Below, piece by piece: positions 42,441-51,359 of a stretch of 64,000 nucleotides of DNA (its first letter is position 1; each line of letters opens with the position of its first letter). The stretch is from Streptomyces sp. Edi4. Its GTDB lineage: Bacteria > Actinomycetota > Actinomycetes > Streptomycetales > Streptomycetaceae. The DNA is taken from the NCBI RefSeq assembly GCF_040253615.1, contig NZ_JBEJGY010000004.1, positions 7,440,001 to 7,504,000 of the forward strand, read 5' to 3'. Below the pieces are notes generated by a model. That model had not been told where the DNA came from. It did no database searches and worked only from the letters and a program-made list of their open reading frames with translations. A program made the position numbers and the translations under genes.

Positions 42441-45400
42441 ATGCCCGACAGCCCCGCTTCGGCCGGCCGTGAACTGGACGCGCGAGCAGAGGACGCGGAG
42501 CGGGACGGCGCGGGCCCGGGCACCGCGAATCTGGGCGGCGCCGGTCTGGACGGCGCGGGTCTTGAGCGGGCCCTGCGTGAGCGGGTCGACGGCGAGGTGC
42601 GGTTCGACGCGGGCAGCCGTGGCGCCTACAGCACCGACGGCTCCAACTACCGCCAGGTCCCGATCGGCGTGGTCGTGCCCCGCTCCGTGGACGCCGCAGT
42701 CGAGGCGGTGGCGGTGTGCGCGGAGTTCGGCGCTCCCGTCCTGTCGCGCGGCGGCGGCACGAGTCTGGCGGGGCAGTGCACCAATACGGCGGTCGTCATC
42801 GACTGGACCAAGTACTGCGACGCCCTGGTCTCGGTCGACCCCGACCGGCGCACCTGCGTGGTGGAACCCGGCCTCGTACTGGACGAACTCAACCGCCAAC
42901 TCGCGCCCCACAAGCTGAAGTTCGGCCCCAAACCCTCCACCCACAGCCACTGCGCGCTCGGCGGGATGATCGGGAACAACTCCTGCGGCGCGTCCGCGCA
43001 GGCGTTCGGCAAGACCGTCGACAACGTGCGCCGGCTCGAAGTGCTCACCTATGACGGCACCCGGATGTGGGTCGGCCCCACCACGGCCGAGGAGTTCGAG
43101 GCCATCGTCGCCGAGGGCGGTCGCCGCGCGGAGATCTACCAGGGGCTCAAGGACCTCATCGACCGCAACCTGGCCGAGGTCAGGCGCGGCTACCCCAAGA
43201 TCCCCCGCCGGGTCTCCGGCTACAACCTGGACTCGCTGCTGCCGGAGAACGACTTCGACCTGGCCCGCGCTCTGGTCGGCAGCGAGGGCACGCTCGTGAC
43301 GGTGCTGCGCGCCGAGCTCGATCTCGTTCCCGTGCCGCCGTGCGACGCGATCCTCGTGCTCGGCTACAGCGACATCTGCGCCGCCGCCGACGACGTGCCG
43401 CGTCTGCTCGAACACAGCTCACCCTCCCAACTGGAGGCGCTCGACGGGCGGATGGCGCAGCTCATGCGCGAGGAGCACGCCTACCTCGAATCCCTGGAGA
43501 GCTTCCCCGAGGGCGAGAGCTGGCTGCTGGTGCAGTTCACCGGCGACAGCCAGGACGAGGTGGACGGCCAGGCCCACGACCTGTTGCGGGCGCTCGGACG
43601 GGACGAGAAGGACGCCTCGGTGGCGTTCTCCGACGACACCACGCGCGAGCAGGAGATGCTGAAGGCCCGCGAGGCCGGGCTCGGCGTGACCGCGCGGCCG
43701 CCCGACGAGCGGGAGACCTGGGAGGGCTGGGAGGACTCGGCGGTGCCGCCCGAGCGCCTGGGCGACTACCTGCGCGAGCTCAAGAAGCTGTTCGAGGAGT
43801 TCGACTACGACCACCCCTCGCTGTACGGGCACTTCGGCCAGGGCTGTGTGCACACTCGCATCCCGTTCGGCCTGAAGACCGCCGAAGGGGTGGCCGCCTT
43901 CCGTCAATTCCTCTTCCGCGCGGCCGACTTGGTGGCCTCCTTCGGCGGTTCGCTGTCGGGGGAGCACGGCGACGGGCAGGGCCGGGGGGAGCTGCTGGTC
44001 CGGATGTTCGGTGAACCGCTGGTGGCGGCCTTCGGCGAGATGAAGGCCCTGTTCGATCCCACCCGGGCGGATGAACCCGGGCAAGATCGTGAGCCCCTAC
44101 CGCACGGACGAGAACCTGCGGCTCGGCCCGCGCTGGCGGCCACGGGAACTCGACACGCACTTCGCCTTCCCCGACGACAACGGCTCCTTCAACCGGGCGG
44201 TCCTGCGCTGCGTGGGGATCGGCAACTGCCGCACCCACTCCGGCGGCGTCATGTGTCCCTCCTACCGGGCCACCGGCGAGGAGGAGCACTCCACACGCGG
44301 CCGCTCGCGGCTGCTGTTCGAGATGCTGGACGGCCACGCCGACTCGGCGGTGACCGACGGCTGGCGCTCCACCGCCGTCAACGACGCGCTCGATCTGTGC
44401 CTGGCCTGCAAGGGCTGCAAGTCCGACTGCCCGACCGGCGTCGACATGGCCACCTACAAGGCCGAATTCCTCGCCCACCACTACGCCGGCCGGCCGCGCC
44501 CGGCTGCCCACTACACGATGGGCTGGCTGCCCGTGTGGGCCCGCCTGACCCGGCTCGCGCCCCGCGTCGTCAACGCCCTCGCGCACGCGCCGCTCCTCGC
44601 CCCGCTCGGCAAACGGCTCGCGGGTGTGGCGCCCGAGCGCGAGGCGCCCGCGTTCGCGGAGGAGTCGTTCCTTCAGTGGTGGACCGCGCGCGGCCTGCCC
44701 GAACCGGACCCGGCCGACGAACGCACCGTGGTCCTGTGGCCCGACACGTTCTCCACCTACTTCCACCCCGACGTCGCCAAGTCGGCGGTGCGGGTCCTGG
44801 AGAGCGCCGGGTTCCACGTCGCCGTCCCCGCCAAGGCCGTGTGCTGTGGGCTCACCTGGATCTCCACCGGCCAGCTCGGCGCCGCCCGCCGCGTACTGAA
44901 CCGCACCCTCGACGTCCTGCGGCCCTGGACCGAGGCGGGCACGCCGATCGTCGGGCTCGAACCGTCCTGCACCGCCGTCTTCCGCGCCGACGCGCCCGAA
45001 CTGATGCCGGACGACCAGGACGTGCAACGTCTGGCCGAGCAGTTCAAGACCTTCGCCGAATTCCTGCTCCAGCGAGCCCCCGAGGACTGGCGGCCCCCCG
45101 CCCTCTCCCGGACCGCCCTGGTGCAGACCCACTGCCACCAGCACGCCGTCCTCAAGGACGACGCCGACCGTGAGCTGATGCGCCGCATGGGCCTGGACGC
45201 GGACGTCCTGGACGAGGGCTGCTGCGGCCTCGCCGGCAACTTCGGCTTCGAGCAGGGGCATTACGACGTGTCCATGAAGATCGGCGAACTGGGCGTCCTG
45301 CCCGCCGTCCGAGGCGCCGCCCCCAGCACCCTGGTCGTCGCCGACGGATTCAGCTGCCGCACCCAGATCGAGCAGGGCAACACCGGGCGCCGCGCGCTGC

Positions 45401-45582
45401 ACCTGGCCGAGGCGCTGGCCCTCGGTCTCGACGGGCCGCTGCCCGCCGACCACCCCGAGAAGCTGGCCGCCCGCCCCGAGCCGTCGGCCCGGGACGCGCG
45501 GCTCGCCACCGCGTCGGCGGGCCTCGCGCTCGGCGCCGGCGCGGCCGCCCTCTACGCCTGGACCCGCCGGCGCCGCAGGTGA
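42441..45582 (+). pseudogene. FAD/Fe-S oxidoreductase (glycolate/D-lactate oxidase type) split by a +1 frameshift
   Basis: The intact ancestor would be a fusion of about 1045 residues. ATG 42441 (GGAG eight bases upstream) starts a GlcD-like FAD-binding part: VLSRGGGTSLAGQCTNTAVVIDWTKYCDAL, GGMIGNNSCGASAQAFGKTVDNV and the closing SLSGEHGDGQGRGELLVRMFG through FDPTRA. At about 44068-44070 the expected MNPGKIVSPYRTDENLRLGP continues one base out of frame; in the sequence as given the first frame reads on into unrelated residues until a stop at 45173. The Fe-S and CCG domains follow in the shifted frame to 45582. CCCGGGC repeated on both sides of the junction is a slip-prone setting. Cause may be a sequencing error, a real mutation or, less likely, recoding. 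Confidence 0.8.
44071..45582 (+). CDS. Fe-S/CCG-domain C-terminal half of the oxidoreductase
   Basis: 503 residues from ATG 44071, the first possible start after the frameshift; no ribosome site is seen and the segment more likely belongs to the upstream gene. Two iron-sulfur clusters are indicated by CVGIGNCRTHSGGVMCPSYRA and CLACKGCKSDCPTGVDMATYK. Two CCG (heterodisulfide-reductase-type) domains follow with AVCCGLTW and GCCGLAGNFGFE plus HCHQHA. The C-terminus has a short hydrophobic anchor (LATASAGLALGAGAAALYAW). Electrons from hydroxyacid oxidation would pass through these clusters to a membrane acceptor. It precedes the TPP enzyme gene by 100 bases. Confidence 0.75.
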   Translation: MNPGKIVSPYRTDENLRLGPRWRPRELDTHFAFPDDNGSFNRAVLRCVGIGNCRTHSGGVMCPSYRATGEEEHSTRGRSRLLFEMLDGHADSAVTDGWRSTAVNDALDLCLACKGCKSDCPTGVDMATYKAEFLAHHYAGRPRPAAHYTMGWLPVWARLTRLAPRVVNALAHAPLLAPLGKRLAGVAPEREAPAFAEESFLQWWTARGLPEPDPADERTVVLWPDTFSTYFHPDVAKSAVRVLESAGFHVAVPAKAVCCGLTWISTGQLGAARRVLNRTLDVLRPWTEAGTPIVGLEPSCTAVFRADAPELMPDDQDVQRLAEQFKTFAEFLLQRAPEDWRPPALSRTALVQTHCHQHAVLKDDADRELMRRMGLDADVLDEGCCGLAGNFGFEQGHYDVSMKIGELGVLPAVRGAAPSTLVVADGFSCRTQIEQGNTGRRALHLAEALALGLDGPLPADHPEKLAARPEPSARDARLATASAGLALGAGAAALYAWTRRRRR

Positions 45583-45682
45583 CCCGGGCGACCAACTCCC
45601 GTGCGGCCAACTCCCCCGCGGCCAAGCCCACTTGCCCCCACACCCCCAGCACCCAGTGAACGAACAGCGAAAGGCAGCCCCC

Positions 45683-47494
45683 GTGTCGATCAAAGTCTCC
45701 GACTACGTCCTGAAGCGACTGAGCGAGTGGGACGTCGAGCACGTCTTCGCCTACCCCGGTGACGGCATCAACGGCCTGCTCGCCGCCTGGGGGCGCGCCG
45801 AGAACAAGCCCCAGTTCATCCAGGCGCGGCACGAGGAGATGGCCGCCTTCGAAGCGGTCGGCTACGCCAAGTTCTCCGGCAAGGTCGGCGTGTGCGCCGC
45901 CACCTCGGGGCCGGGCGCCATCCACCTGCTCAACGGCCTCTACGACGCCAAACTCGACCATGTGCCCGTCGTCGCGATCGTCGGCCAGACCAACCGCAGC
46001 GCCATGGGCGGCTCCTACCAGCAGGAAGTCGACCTGCTGAGCCTCTACAAGGACGTGGCGGGCGCCTACTGCGAGATGGTCACGGTCCCCGAGCAGCTGC
46101 CCAACGTCATCGACCGCGCGATGCGCGTCGCCCGCGCCCAGCGCACGGTCACCGCCGTCATCATCCCCGCCGACGTGCAGGAACTCGACTACTCCCCGCC
46201 CCAGCACGCCTTCAAGATGGTGCCCTCCAGCCTCGGCATGGCCTCCTACGCCCCCGTCCCGGCGGACGAGGACATCACCAGGGCCGCCGAGGTCCTGAAC
46301 GCCGGTGAGAAGGTCGCCATCCTCATCGGCCAGGGCGCCCGCGGTGCCCGCGCCGAGGTGGAGCAGATCGCCGATGTCCTGGGCGCGGGCGTCGCCAAGG
46401 CGCTGCTCGGCAAGGACGCGCTGCCCGACGACCTGCCGTATGTGACCGGCTCCATCGGCCTGCTCGGCACCCGGCCGAGCTACGAGATGATGCAGGACTG
46501 CGACACCCTGCTCGTCATCGGATCGAGCTTCCCCTACACCCAGTTCATGCCCGAACTCGACCAGGCCCGCGCGGTGCAGATCGACATCGACCCTCAGATG
46601 ATCGGCCTGCGCTACCCCTTCGAGGTCAACCTCGTCGGCGACTCCGCGGGCACCCTGCGGCGCCTCATCCCGCTCCTGAAGCGCAAGAAGCACGACAAGT
46701 GGCGCAAGAAGATCGAGAAGGACACCGCCCGCTGGTGGGAGGTGATGGAGCGGCGCGCCGCGGTCGAGGCCGATCCCATCAACCCCGAGCACGTAGTGCA
46801 CGCCCTCGACGCCCTGCTCCCCGACAACGTGATCCTGGCCGCCGACTCCGGCTCCGCCGCCAACTGGTACGCCCGCCACCTGCGCATGCGCGGCGCCATG
46901 CGGGGCTCGCTCTCGGGCACCCTGGCCACCATGGGGCCGGGCGTGCCGTATGTGATCGGCGCCAAGTTCGCCCACCCCGACCGGCCGGCCATCGCGATCG
47001 TGGGCGACGGAGCCATGCAGATGAACGGGCTCGCCGAGCTGATCACGGCCGGCAAGTACTGGCAGGAGTGGAGCAACCACACCCTGGTCATCGCGGTCCT
47101 CAACAACCAGGACCTCAACCAGGTCACCTGGGAGATGCGCGCCATGTCGGGCGCCCCGCAATTCCTGCCGTCCCAGTCCCTGCCCGACGTCGCCTACGCC
47201 GACTTCGCGCGCTCCATCGGCCTCGGCGGCGTCCGCGTGGAGAAGCCGGACGAGGTCGAGGGGGCGTGGCGTCAGGCGCTCGCCGCCGACCGCCCCTTCG
47301 TCATCGACTTCCGCACCGACCCGGCCGTGCCGCCGATCCCGCCGCACGCCTCGCTCGACCAGATCGAGGCAGCGGCCGCCTCGGTGCTCAAGGGCGACAG
47401 CGACCGCGCCGGGATGATCCGTCAAGGCCTCAAGGCCAAGGTCCAGGAAATGCTCCCCGGCACCCGCCACCGCCACCCGGACGGCGACGAGTGA
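45683..47494 (+). CDS. Thiamine-pyrophosphate-dependent enzyme (pyruvate oxidase/acetolactate synthase-like)
   Basis: A 603-residue ThDP enzyme starting at GTG 45683 behind GAAAGG. The pyrimidine-binding domain has the catalytic glutamate in QARHEEMAAFEAVGYAKFSG, the middle domain follows, and the PP domain carries GDGAMQMNGLAELITA...NNQDLNQVTWEM (the GDG-N ThDP motif). PGPGAIHLLNGLYDAKLDHVPVVAIVGQ and QQEVDLLSLYKDVAG agree with the pyruvate oxidase/PoxB branch. It probably decarboxylates a 2-oxo acid; donor and acceptor are unknown. Its stop codon overlaps the start of the enolase-superfamily gene (GTGA), which suggests linked steps. Confidence 0.9.
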   Translation: MSIKVSDYVLKRLSEWDVEHVFAYPGDGINGLLAAWGRAENKPQFIQARHEEMAAFEAVGYAKFSGKVGVCAATSGPGAIHLLNGLYDAKLDHVPVVAIVGQTNRSAMGGSYQQEVDLLSLYKDVAGAYCEMVTVPEQLPNVIDRAMRVARAQRTVTAVIIPADVQELDYSPPQHAFKMVPSSLGMASYAPVPADEDITRAAEVLNAGEKVAILIGQGARGARAEVEQIADVLGAGVAKALLGKDALPDDLPYVTGSIGLLGTRPSYEMMQDCDTLLVIGSSFPYTQFMPELDQARAVQIDIDPQMIGLRYPFEVNLVGDSAGTLRRLIPLLKRKKHDKWRKKIEKDTARWWEVMERRAAVEADPINPEHVVHALDALLPDNVILAADSGSAANWYARHLRMRGAMRGSLSGTLATMGPGVPYVIGAKFAHPDRPAIAIVGDGAMQMNGLAELITAGKYWQEWSNHTLVIAVLNNQDLNQVTWEMRAMSGAPQFLPSQSLPDVAYADFARSIGLGGVRVEKPDEVEGAWRQALAADRPFVIDFRTDPAVPPIPPHASLDQIEAAAASVLKGDSDRAGMIRQGLKAKVQEMLPGTRHRHPDGDE

Positions 47495-48618
47495 CCCCAT
47501 CCGCACCGGCCGGTGAGGCCCCCTCGGTCGACGCGATCGAGGCGGCCGCCTACACGCTGGCCACCGACGCGCCGGAGGGCGACGGAACGCTGGCGTGGGA
47601 CAAGACCACCCTGGTCGTGGTCCACGCCCGCTCCGGTACCACCACCGGGTTCGGTTACACCTATGGGGCGCCGGAGACCGCGGCGTACATCCGCGGCCAT
47701 CTGGCGTCCGTGGTCACCGGCCGCCCCGCCTGGGACGTGCCGGGCCTGAACGAGGCGATGACCCGGGCGGTGCGCAACGACGGCCGCCCGGGTCTGGTCG
47801 CCGGCGCGATCTCCGCCGTGGACATCGCGCTGTGGGACCTCAAGGCCCGACTGCTCGGCCTCCCGCTGACGCACCTGCTCGGCCCGGCCGTGCCCCACGT
47901 TCCGGTGTACGGGAGCGGCGGCTTCACCACGTACGACGACCGGCAACAGGAACGCCAGCTGCGCCACTGGGCCGAGGACCAGGGCATTCCCCGCGTCAAG
48001 ATCAAGATCGGGGAGTCCTGGGGCAGCGCCGGGCACCGCGACCGTGAGCGGATCGCCAAGGCGCGCGCGGCCATCGGCGACGCCACCGAACTGTACGTCG
48101 ACGCCAACGGCGCCTACACCGTCAAACAGGCCGCCCGGATGGCCCGCTTCCTCGACGATCACGGCGTCACCTGGTTCGAGGAGCCCGTCCCGTCCGACGA
48201 CCTCGACGGCCTCGCCCGGGTCAGGGCGGGCACCGCCGTGGACGTGGCGGCCGGTGAATACGGCTACACCCTCGCCTACTTCGGGCACATGCTGCGGGCC
48301 GGCGCGGTGGACTGCCTCCAGGCGGACGCCACGCGCTGCGGAGGCATCACCGTCTGGCTGCGGGCCGCCGCGCTCGCCGAGGCCTTCGGCCTGGAGATCT
48401 CCGGCCACTGCGCCCCGCACGCGCACGCCGCGGCCGCCCGCGCCGTACCCAACCTGCGCCACCTGGAGTGGTTCCACGACCACGTCCGCATCGAATCCCT
48501 GTGGTTCGAGGGGGCGTTGGACCCCCAGGGCGGTCACCTCACCCCCGGGGCCGACGGCGTCCCGGGCCACGGACTGACGTTCAAGGCCGCCGACGCCGAG
48601 CCGCACCGCTCCGGCTGA
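47491..48618 (+). CDS. Enolase-superfamily (mandelate racemase/muconate lactonising type) enzyme
   Basis: A 375-residue protein starting at GTG 47491, overlapping the TPP-enzyme stop. The TIM barrel shows KIKIG (the KxK base), metal ligands in YVDANGAY, WFEEPVPSDD and AAGEYGY, and a late GHCAPHAH histidine segment, so a metal-assisted proton abstraction next to a carboxylate is expected. It may be an acid-sugar dehydratase or racemase, or a cycloisomerase. Co-translation with a 2-oxo-acid decarboxylase suggests a sugar-acid route in which this enzyme makes the 2-keto acid (inference). Confidence 0.9.
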   Translation: MTPSAPAGEAPSVDAIEAAAYTLATDAPEGDGTLAWDKTTLVVVHARSGTTTGFGYTYGAPETAAYIRGHLASVVTGRPAWDVPGLNEAMTRAVRNDGRPGLVAGAISAVDIALWDLKARLLGLPLTHLLGPAVPHVPVYGSGGFTTYDDRQQERQLRHWAEDQGIPRVKIKIGESWGSAGHRDRERIAKARAAIGDATELYVDANGAYTVKQAARMARFLDDHGVTWFEEPVPSDDLDGLARVRAGTAVDVAAGEYGYTLAYFGHMLRAGAVDCLQADATRCGGITVWLRAAALAEAFGLEISGHCAPHAHAAAARAVPNLRHLEWFHDHVRIESLWFEGALDPQGGHLTPGADGVPGHGLTFKAADAEPHRSG

Positions 48619-48667
48619 CCGGGCGGCCCGAGCCGCACGACCGCCGCCGCGTCCCGAAAGGAATGCC

Positions 48668-49678
48668 ATGCCCCAGACCGTCGTCATCACCGGAGCGAGC
48701 GCCGGCATCGGCCGCGCCACCGCCCGGCTGTTCGCCGAGCGTGGCGCACAGATCGCCCTGCTGGCCCGTGGCGAGGCCGGGCTCGAAGCGGCCGCGGCGG
48801 AAGTCGAGGAGCTCGGCGGGCGCGCCCTCGCGCTCCCCGTGGACGTCGCCGACGCCGACCAGGTCGAGAAGGCCGCCGAAGCCGCCGAAGCGGCCTTCGG
48901 ACCGATCGACGTATGGGTCAACGTCGCCTTCACCTCGGTGTTCGCGCCCTTCGACGAGATCTCCGCCGAGGAGTTCCGGCGGGTGACCGAGGTGACCTAC
49001 CTCGGGTTCGTGCACGGCACGCAGACCGCGCTCTCGCGCATGCTTGCCCGCGACCGGGGAACCATCGTGCAGGTCGGCTCCGCGCTGGGGGAGCGCTCCA
49101 TTCCGTTGCAGTCCGCCTACTGCGGGGCCAAGCACGCCGTGAACGGGTTCACCTCGTCCGTGCGCACCGAACTCCTGCACAACAAGAGCCGGGTACGGAT
49201 CACCGTCGTCCAGATGCCCGCCGTCAACACGCCCCAGTTCTCCTGGGTACGGTCGCGCCTTTCGGGGCATCCGCAGCCCGTGGCGCCCATCTATCAGCCG
49301 GAGGTCGCCGCGCGCGCCGTGGTCTTCGCCGCCGACCACCCCGGCCGCAAGCAGTACTACGTCGGCGCCTCCACGGTCGCCACCGTCTGGGCCAACCGCT
49401 TCGTACCCGCGCTGCTCGACCGCTATCTGGCCCGGACCGGATACGACTCGCAGCAGCGCCAGGACCTGAAGCCGGAGACCTCGCGGGGCAATCTGTGGCA
49501 GCCCCTCGACAAGGCGCCGGGCGACGACCACGGCGCCCACGGCATCTTCGACGACCAGTCCCACGCCCGCTCGTACCAGGTCATGACGGCCCAGCACCCC
49601 GTCCTGACCTTGGGCGGGGCCCTGGGCGCGCTGGCCGCCGCCGGATGGGCGGTGCGCCGGTTCCGCGACAGGACATGA
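48668..49678 (+). CDS. SDR-family oxidoreductase with C-terminal membrane segment
   Basis: A 336-residue short-chain dehydrogenase starting at ATG 48668 behind GAAAGG. TGASAGIGRATARLFAERGAQIALLARG binds NAD(P), and the catalytic tyrosine-lysine pair is in QSAYCGAKHAVNGF. It exceeds the usual 250 residues by a C-terminal extension with a hydrophobic stretch (HPVLTLGGALGALAAAGWAVRRFRDR) that may tether it to the membrane. It follows the enolase-like gene by 49 bases and precedes the DJ-1 gene by 45, so it likely belongs to the same transcript. Confidence 0.9.
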   Translation: MPQTVVITGASAGIGRATARLFAERGAQIALLARGEAGLEAAAAEVEELGGRALALPVDVADADQVEKAAEAAEAAFGPIDVWVNVAFTSVFAPFDEISAEEFRRVTEVTYLGFVHGTQTALSRMLARDRGTIVQVGSALGERSIPLQSAYCGAKHAVNGFTSSVRTELLHNKSRVRITVVQMPAVNTPQFSWVRSRLSGHPQPVAPIYQPEVAARAVVFAADHPGRKQYYVGASTVATVWANRFVPALLDRYLARTGYDSQQRQDLKPETSRGNLWQPLDKAPGDDHGAHGIFDDQSHARSYQVMTAQHPVLTLGGALGALAAAGWAVRRFRDRT

Positions 49679-49723
49679 ACCCCACCGCGATCCGCGCGGT
49701 GCACTCGGATAAGGAGCGACACC

Positions 49724-50257
49724 ATGAAGGTGGCATTTCTCGTGGCTACGGAAGGCATCGAGCAGGTCGAGCTGACCGAACCGTGGAAGGCCGTGAAGGA
49801 GGCGGGCCACACACCGGAACTGGTCTCCACCGACTCCGGTCACGTCCAGGCCTTCAACCACCTGGACAAGGCCGACACCTTCCCGGTGGACCGGACCGTG
49901 AGCCAGGCACGGCCGGACGACTACGACGCCCTGGTACTGCCCGGCGGCGTGGCCAACCCCGACGCGCTGCGCATGGACGAGGACGCCGTCGCCTTCGCCA
50001 AGGGCTTCTTCGACCAGGGCAAGCCGGTGGCGGCCATCTGCCACGCGCCATGGACGCTCGTCGAGGCGGACGTGCTGCGCGGCCGCACCCTGACCTCGTG
50101 GCCCAGCCTGCGCACCGACATCACCAACGCCGGCGGCACCTGGGTCGATGAGCAGGTCAAGGTCTGCACGTCGAGCCCGAGCACCCTCATCACCAGCCGC
50201 AAGCCGGACGACCTGAAGGCGTTCTGCGAGACCCTGGTCGACCAACTCGCGGCCTGA
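49724..50257 (+). CDS. DJ-1/PfpI-family protein
   Basis: A 177-residue protein with the flavodoxin-like fold of type 1 glutamine amidotransferase-like proteins. The nucleophile cysteine is at the elbow PVAAICHAPWTLVEADVL with histidine next to it, and the acidic partner is in MKVAFLVATEGIEQVEL; DYDALVLPGGVANPDALRMDEDAVAF is the family signature. Members act as proteases, chaperones or glyoxalases against methylglyoxal damage. A ribosome site AAGGAG precedes ATG 49724. Last gene of the metabolic run; a 21-bp hairpin follows. Confidence 0.92.
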   Translation: MKVAFLVATEGIEQVELTEPWKAVKEAGHTPELVSTDSGHVQAFNHLDKADTFPVDRTVSQARPDDYDALVLPGGVANPDALRMDEDAVAFAKGFFDQGKPVAAICHAPWTLVEADVLRGRTLTSWPSLRTDITNAGGTWVDEQVKVCTSSPSTLITSRKPDDLKAFCETLVDQLAA

Positions 50258-50281
50258 GGCGCCTGGTTGGGCGGCGTCGGC

Positions 50282-50325
50282 CGCAGGGGGAAGGCATCCC
50301 GCGCGCGGGATGCCTTCCCCCTGCG
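50282..50325 (+). terminator. 21-bp perfect hairpin closing the metabolic gene run
   Basis: Left arm 50282-50302 pairs perfectly with 50305-50325. It lies 24 bases past the DJ-1 stop, between convergent genes, and can terminate both. No T-run follows. Confidence 0.85.
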
Positions 50326-50473
50326 CGCGTGTTCCCCGCACGAAGGCGGACCCGCAGAAGAGCGGAGGTTTCCTCCGCCCGCCCCGTGGTAGTCCGCCTG
50401 TACGTTCCTCGCGTACGGAGGAACGCAGGCGCCGGACGGGTTGGGACCATCAGCCGCCGGCGCCGCCCGCTTC

Positions 50474-51010
50474 TCAGGCGTCGCTGAGGCACCACTGGTC
50501 GGAGCGCGACGGCCGCGCCGGGGCCCGGGGCTCCCGGGGCGGCAGCTCGGCGACGCTCACGGTGGTGCTCAGGACCGGCGTCGGCGGCAGGGCGCGCAGC
50601 GGGCGCAGCGCCTGCGGCTGGGCGGTGAGCGTGAACCACACGACTTTGCCGCCGGCGGTGGGGTGCGTGCCCCAGCTGTCACTGAGGTGGGCGACCAGGG
50701 CGAGGCCGCGGCCGCGTTCGGCGAAGGGCTGGGGCCCGTGCAGGCGCGGCAGACGCGGGTCACTGTCGGCCACGGACGCCGCGAACTGCCCACGGGCCCA
50801 CCGCAGTTCAAGGACGCAGGGCTGATCGCCCCGGGTGTGGCGGTGGACGTTGGTGAGCAGTTCGCACACGCCCAGGCTGACGGGCTGGATGATGTTCTCC
50901 AATCGCCAGTGGCGCAGATGAGCGGCGACGATGCGCCGGATCTGCGGTATGCGCTCCGGCGTCGCGTGCAGGCTCAAGGTGTACTGGCGGGGACTGTCGT
51001 TGCTTACCAC
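50474..51010 (-). CDS. HATPase_c anti-sigma-factor-like ATP-binding protein
   Basis: A 178-residue protein starting at GTG 51010 with AAGGGAG upstream. The GHKL fold of RsbW/SpoIIAB-type kinases is indicated by LGVCELLTNVHRHT (N-box) and GRGLALVAHLSDSWGTH (G-box), with VADSDPRLP as the D-containing block. A Pro/Arg-rich tail of about 50 residues follows. Such proteins bind a sigma factor or phosphorylate a STAS antagonist. No sigma factor gene is adjacent. The palindrome GGCTACT-AAA-AGTAGCC stands upstream at 51072-51088. Confidence 0.87.
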   Translation of the reverse strand: MVSNDSPRQYTLSLHATPERIPQIRRIVAAHLRHWRLENIIQPVSLGVCELLTNVHRHTRGDQPCVLELRWARGQFAASVADSDPRLPRLHGPQPFAERGRGLALVAHLSDSWGTHPTAGGKVVWFTLTAQPQALRPLRALPPTPVLSTTVSVAELPPREPRAPARPSRSDQWCLSDA

Positions 51011-51071
51011 TACGGCTCCCTTGTCGGCGGGAGCGGCTCGCCGGCCACTCCCGCGTCCGCAACCACGCAAG

Positions 51072-51302
51072 GGCTACTAAAAGTAGCCAGGTGAGCACAG
51101 CGCGGATGCCTCCAGCATGACCCGTACGGCGGCATCCGCAACACGAGACCCGTTGGCCCCGCACGGGTCTCGTGTTGGTGGAGGACCGATCAGTGCCGCA
51201 CCGCGCGATCGGCGCCGCGCACGCGGACAACGCCGGACGGCACCGAAGGGCCTTGGATGCCAGTCGGCCCCGCGCGGCCAACAGGCATCCAAGGCCCTTC
51301 GG
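51072..51302. other. Intergenic stretch with five consecutive hairpins
   Basis: Within the 349-bp divergent gap five inverted repeats follow one another: 51072-51078/51082-51088 (7 bp, AAA loop), 51102-51110/51131-51139 (9 bp), 51140-51153/51163-51176 (14 bp), 51186-51191/51207-51212 (6 bp), 51243-51261/51284-51302 (19 bp, with an inner GGCC pair). All stems are perfect. Open frames across it show no coding character. It could be a structured leader of the VOC gene, a small RNA, or leftover terminators from a lost gene. Confidence 0.65.
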
Positions 51303-51359
51303 CGCGATAGTGGGAAAGACCAGCAGCGGTGTGTCGCACACCTGGAAGCGAGGCCCTTC

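Noticed and set aside
43780..47506. Long minus-strand open frames opposite the Fe-S and TPP genes
   Set aside because: Antisense shadows: Val/Gly/Arg/His-rich with no domain, opposite strongly supported enzymes.
51077..51341. Possible small protein across the five-hairpin region
   Set aside because: Both strands translate to similar strings because the DNA is palindromic; no ribosome site or coding bias supports a gene.
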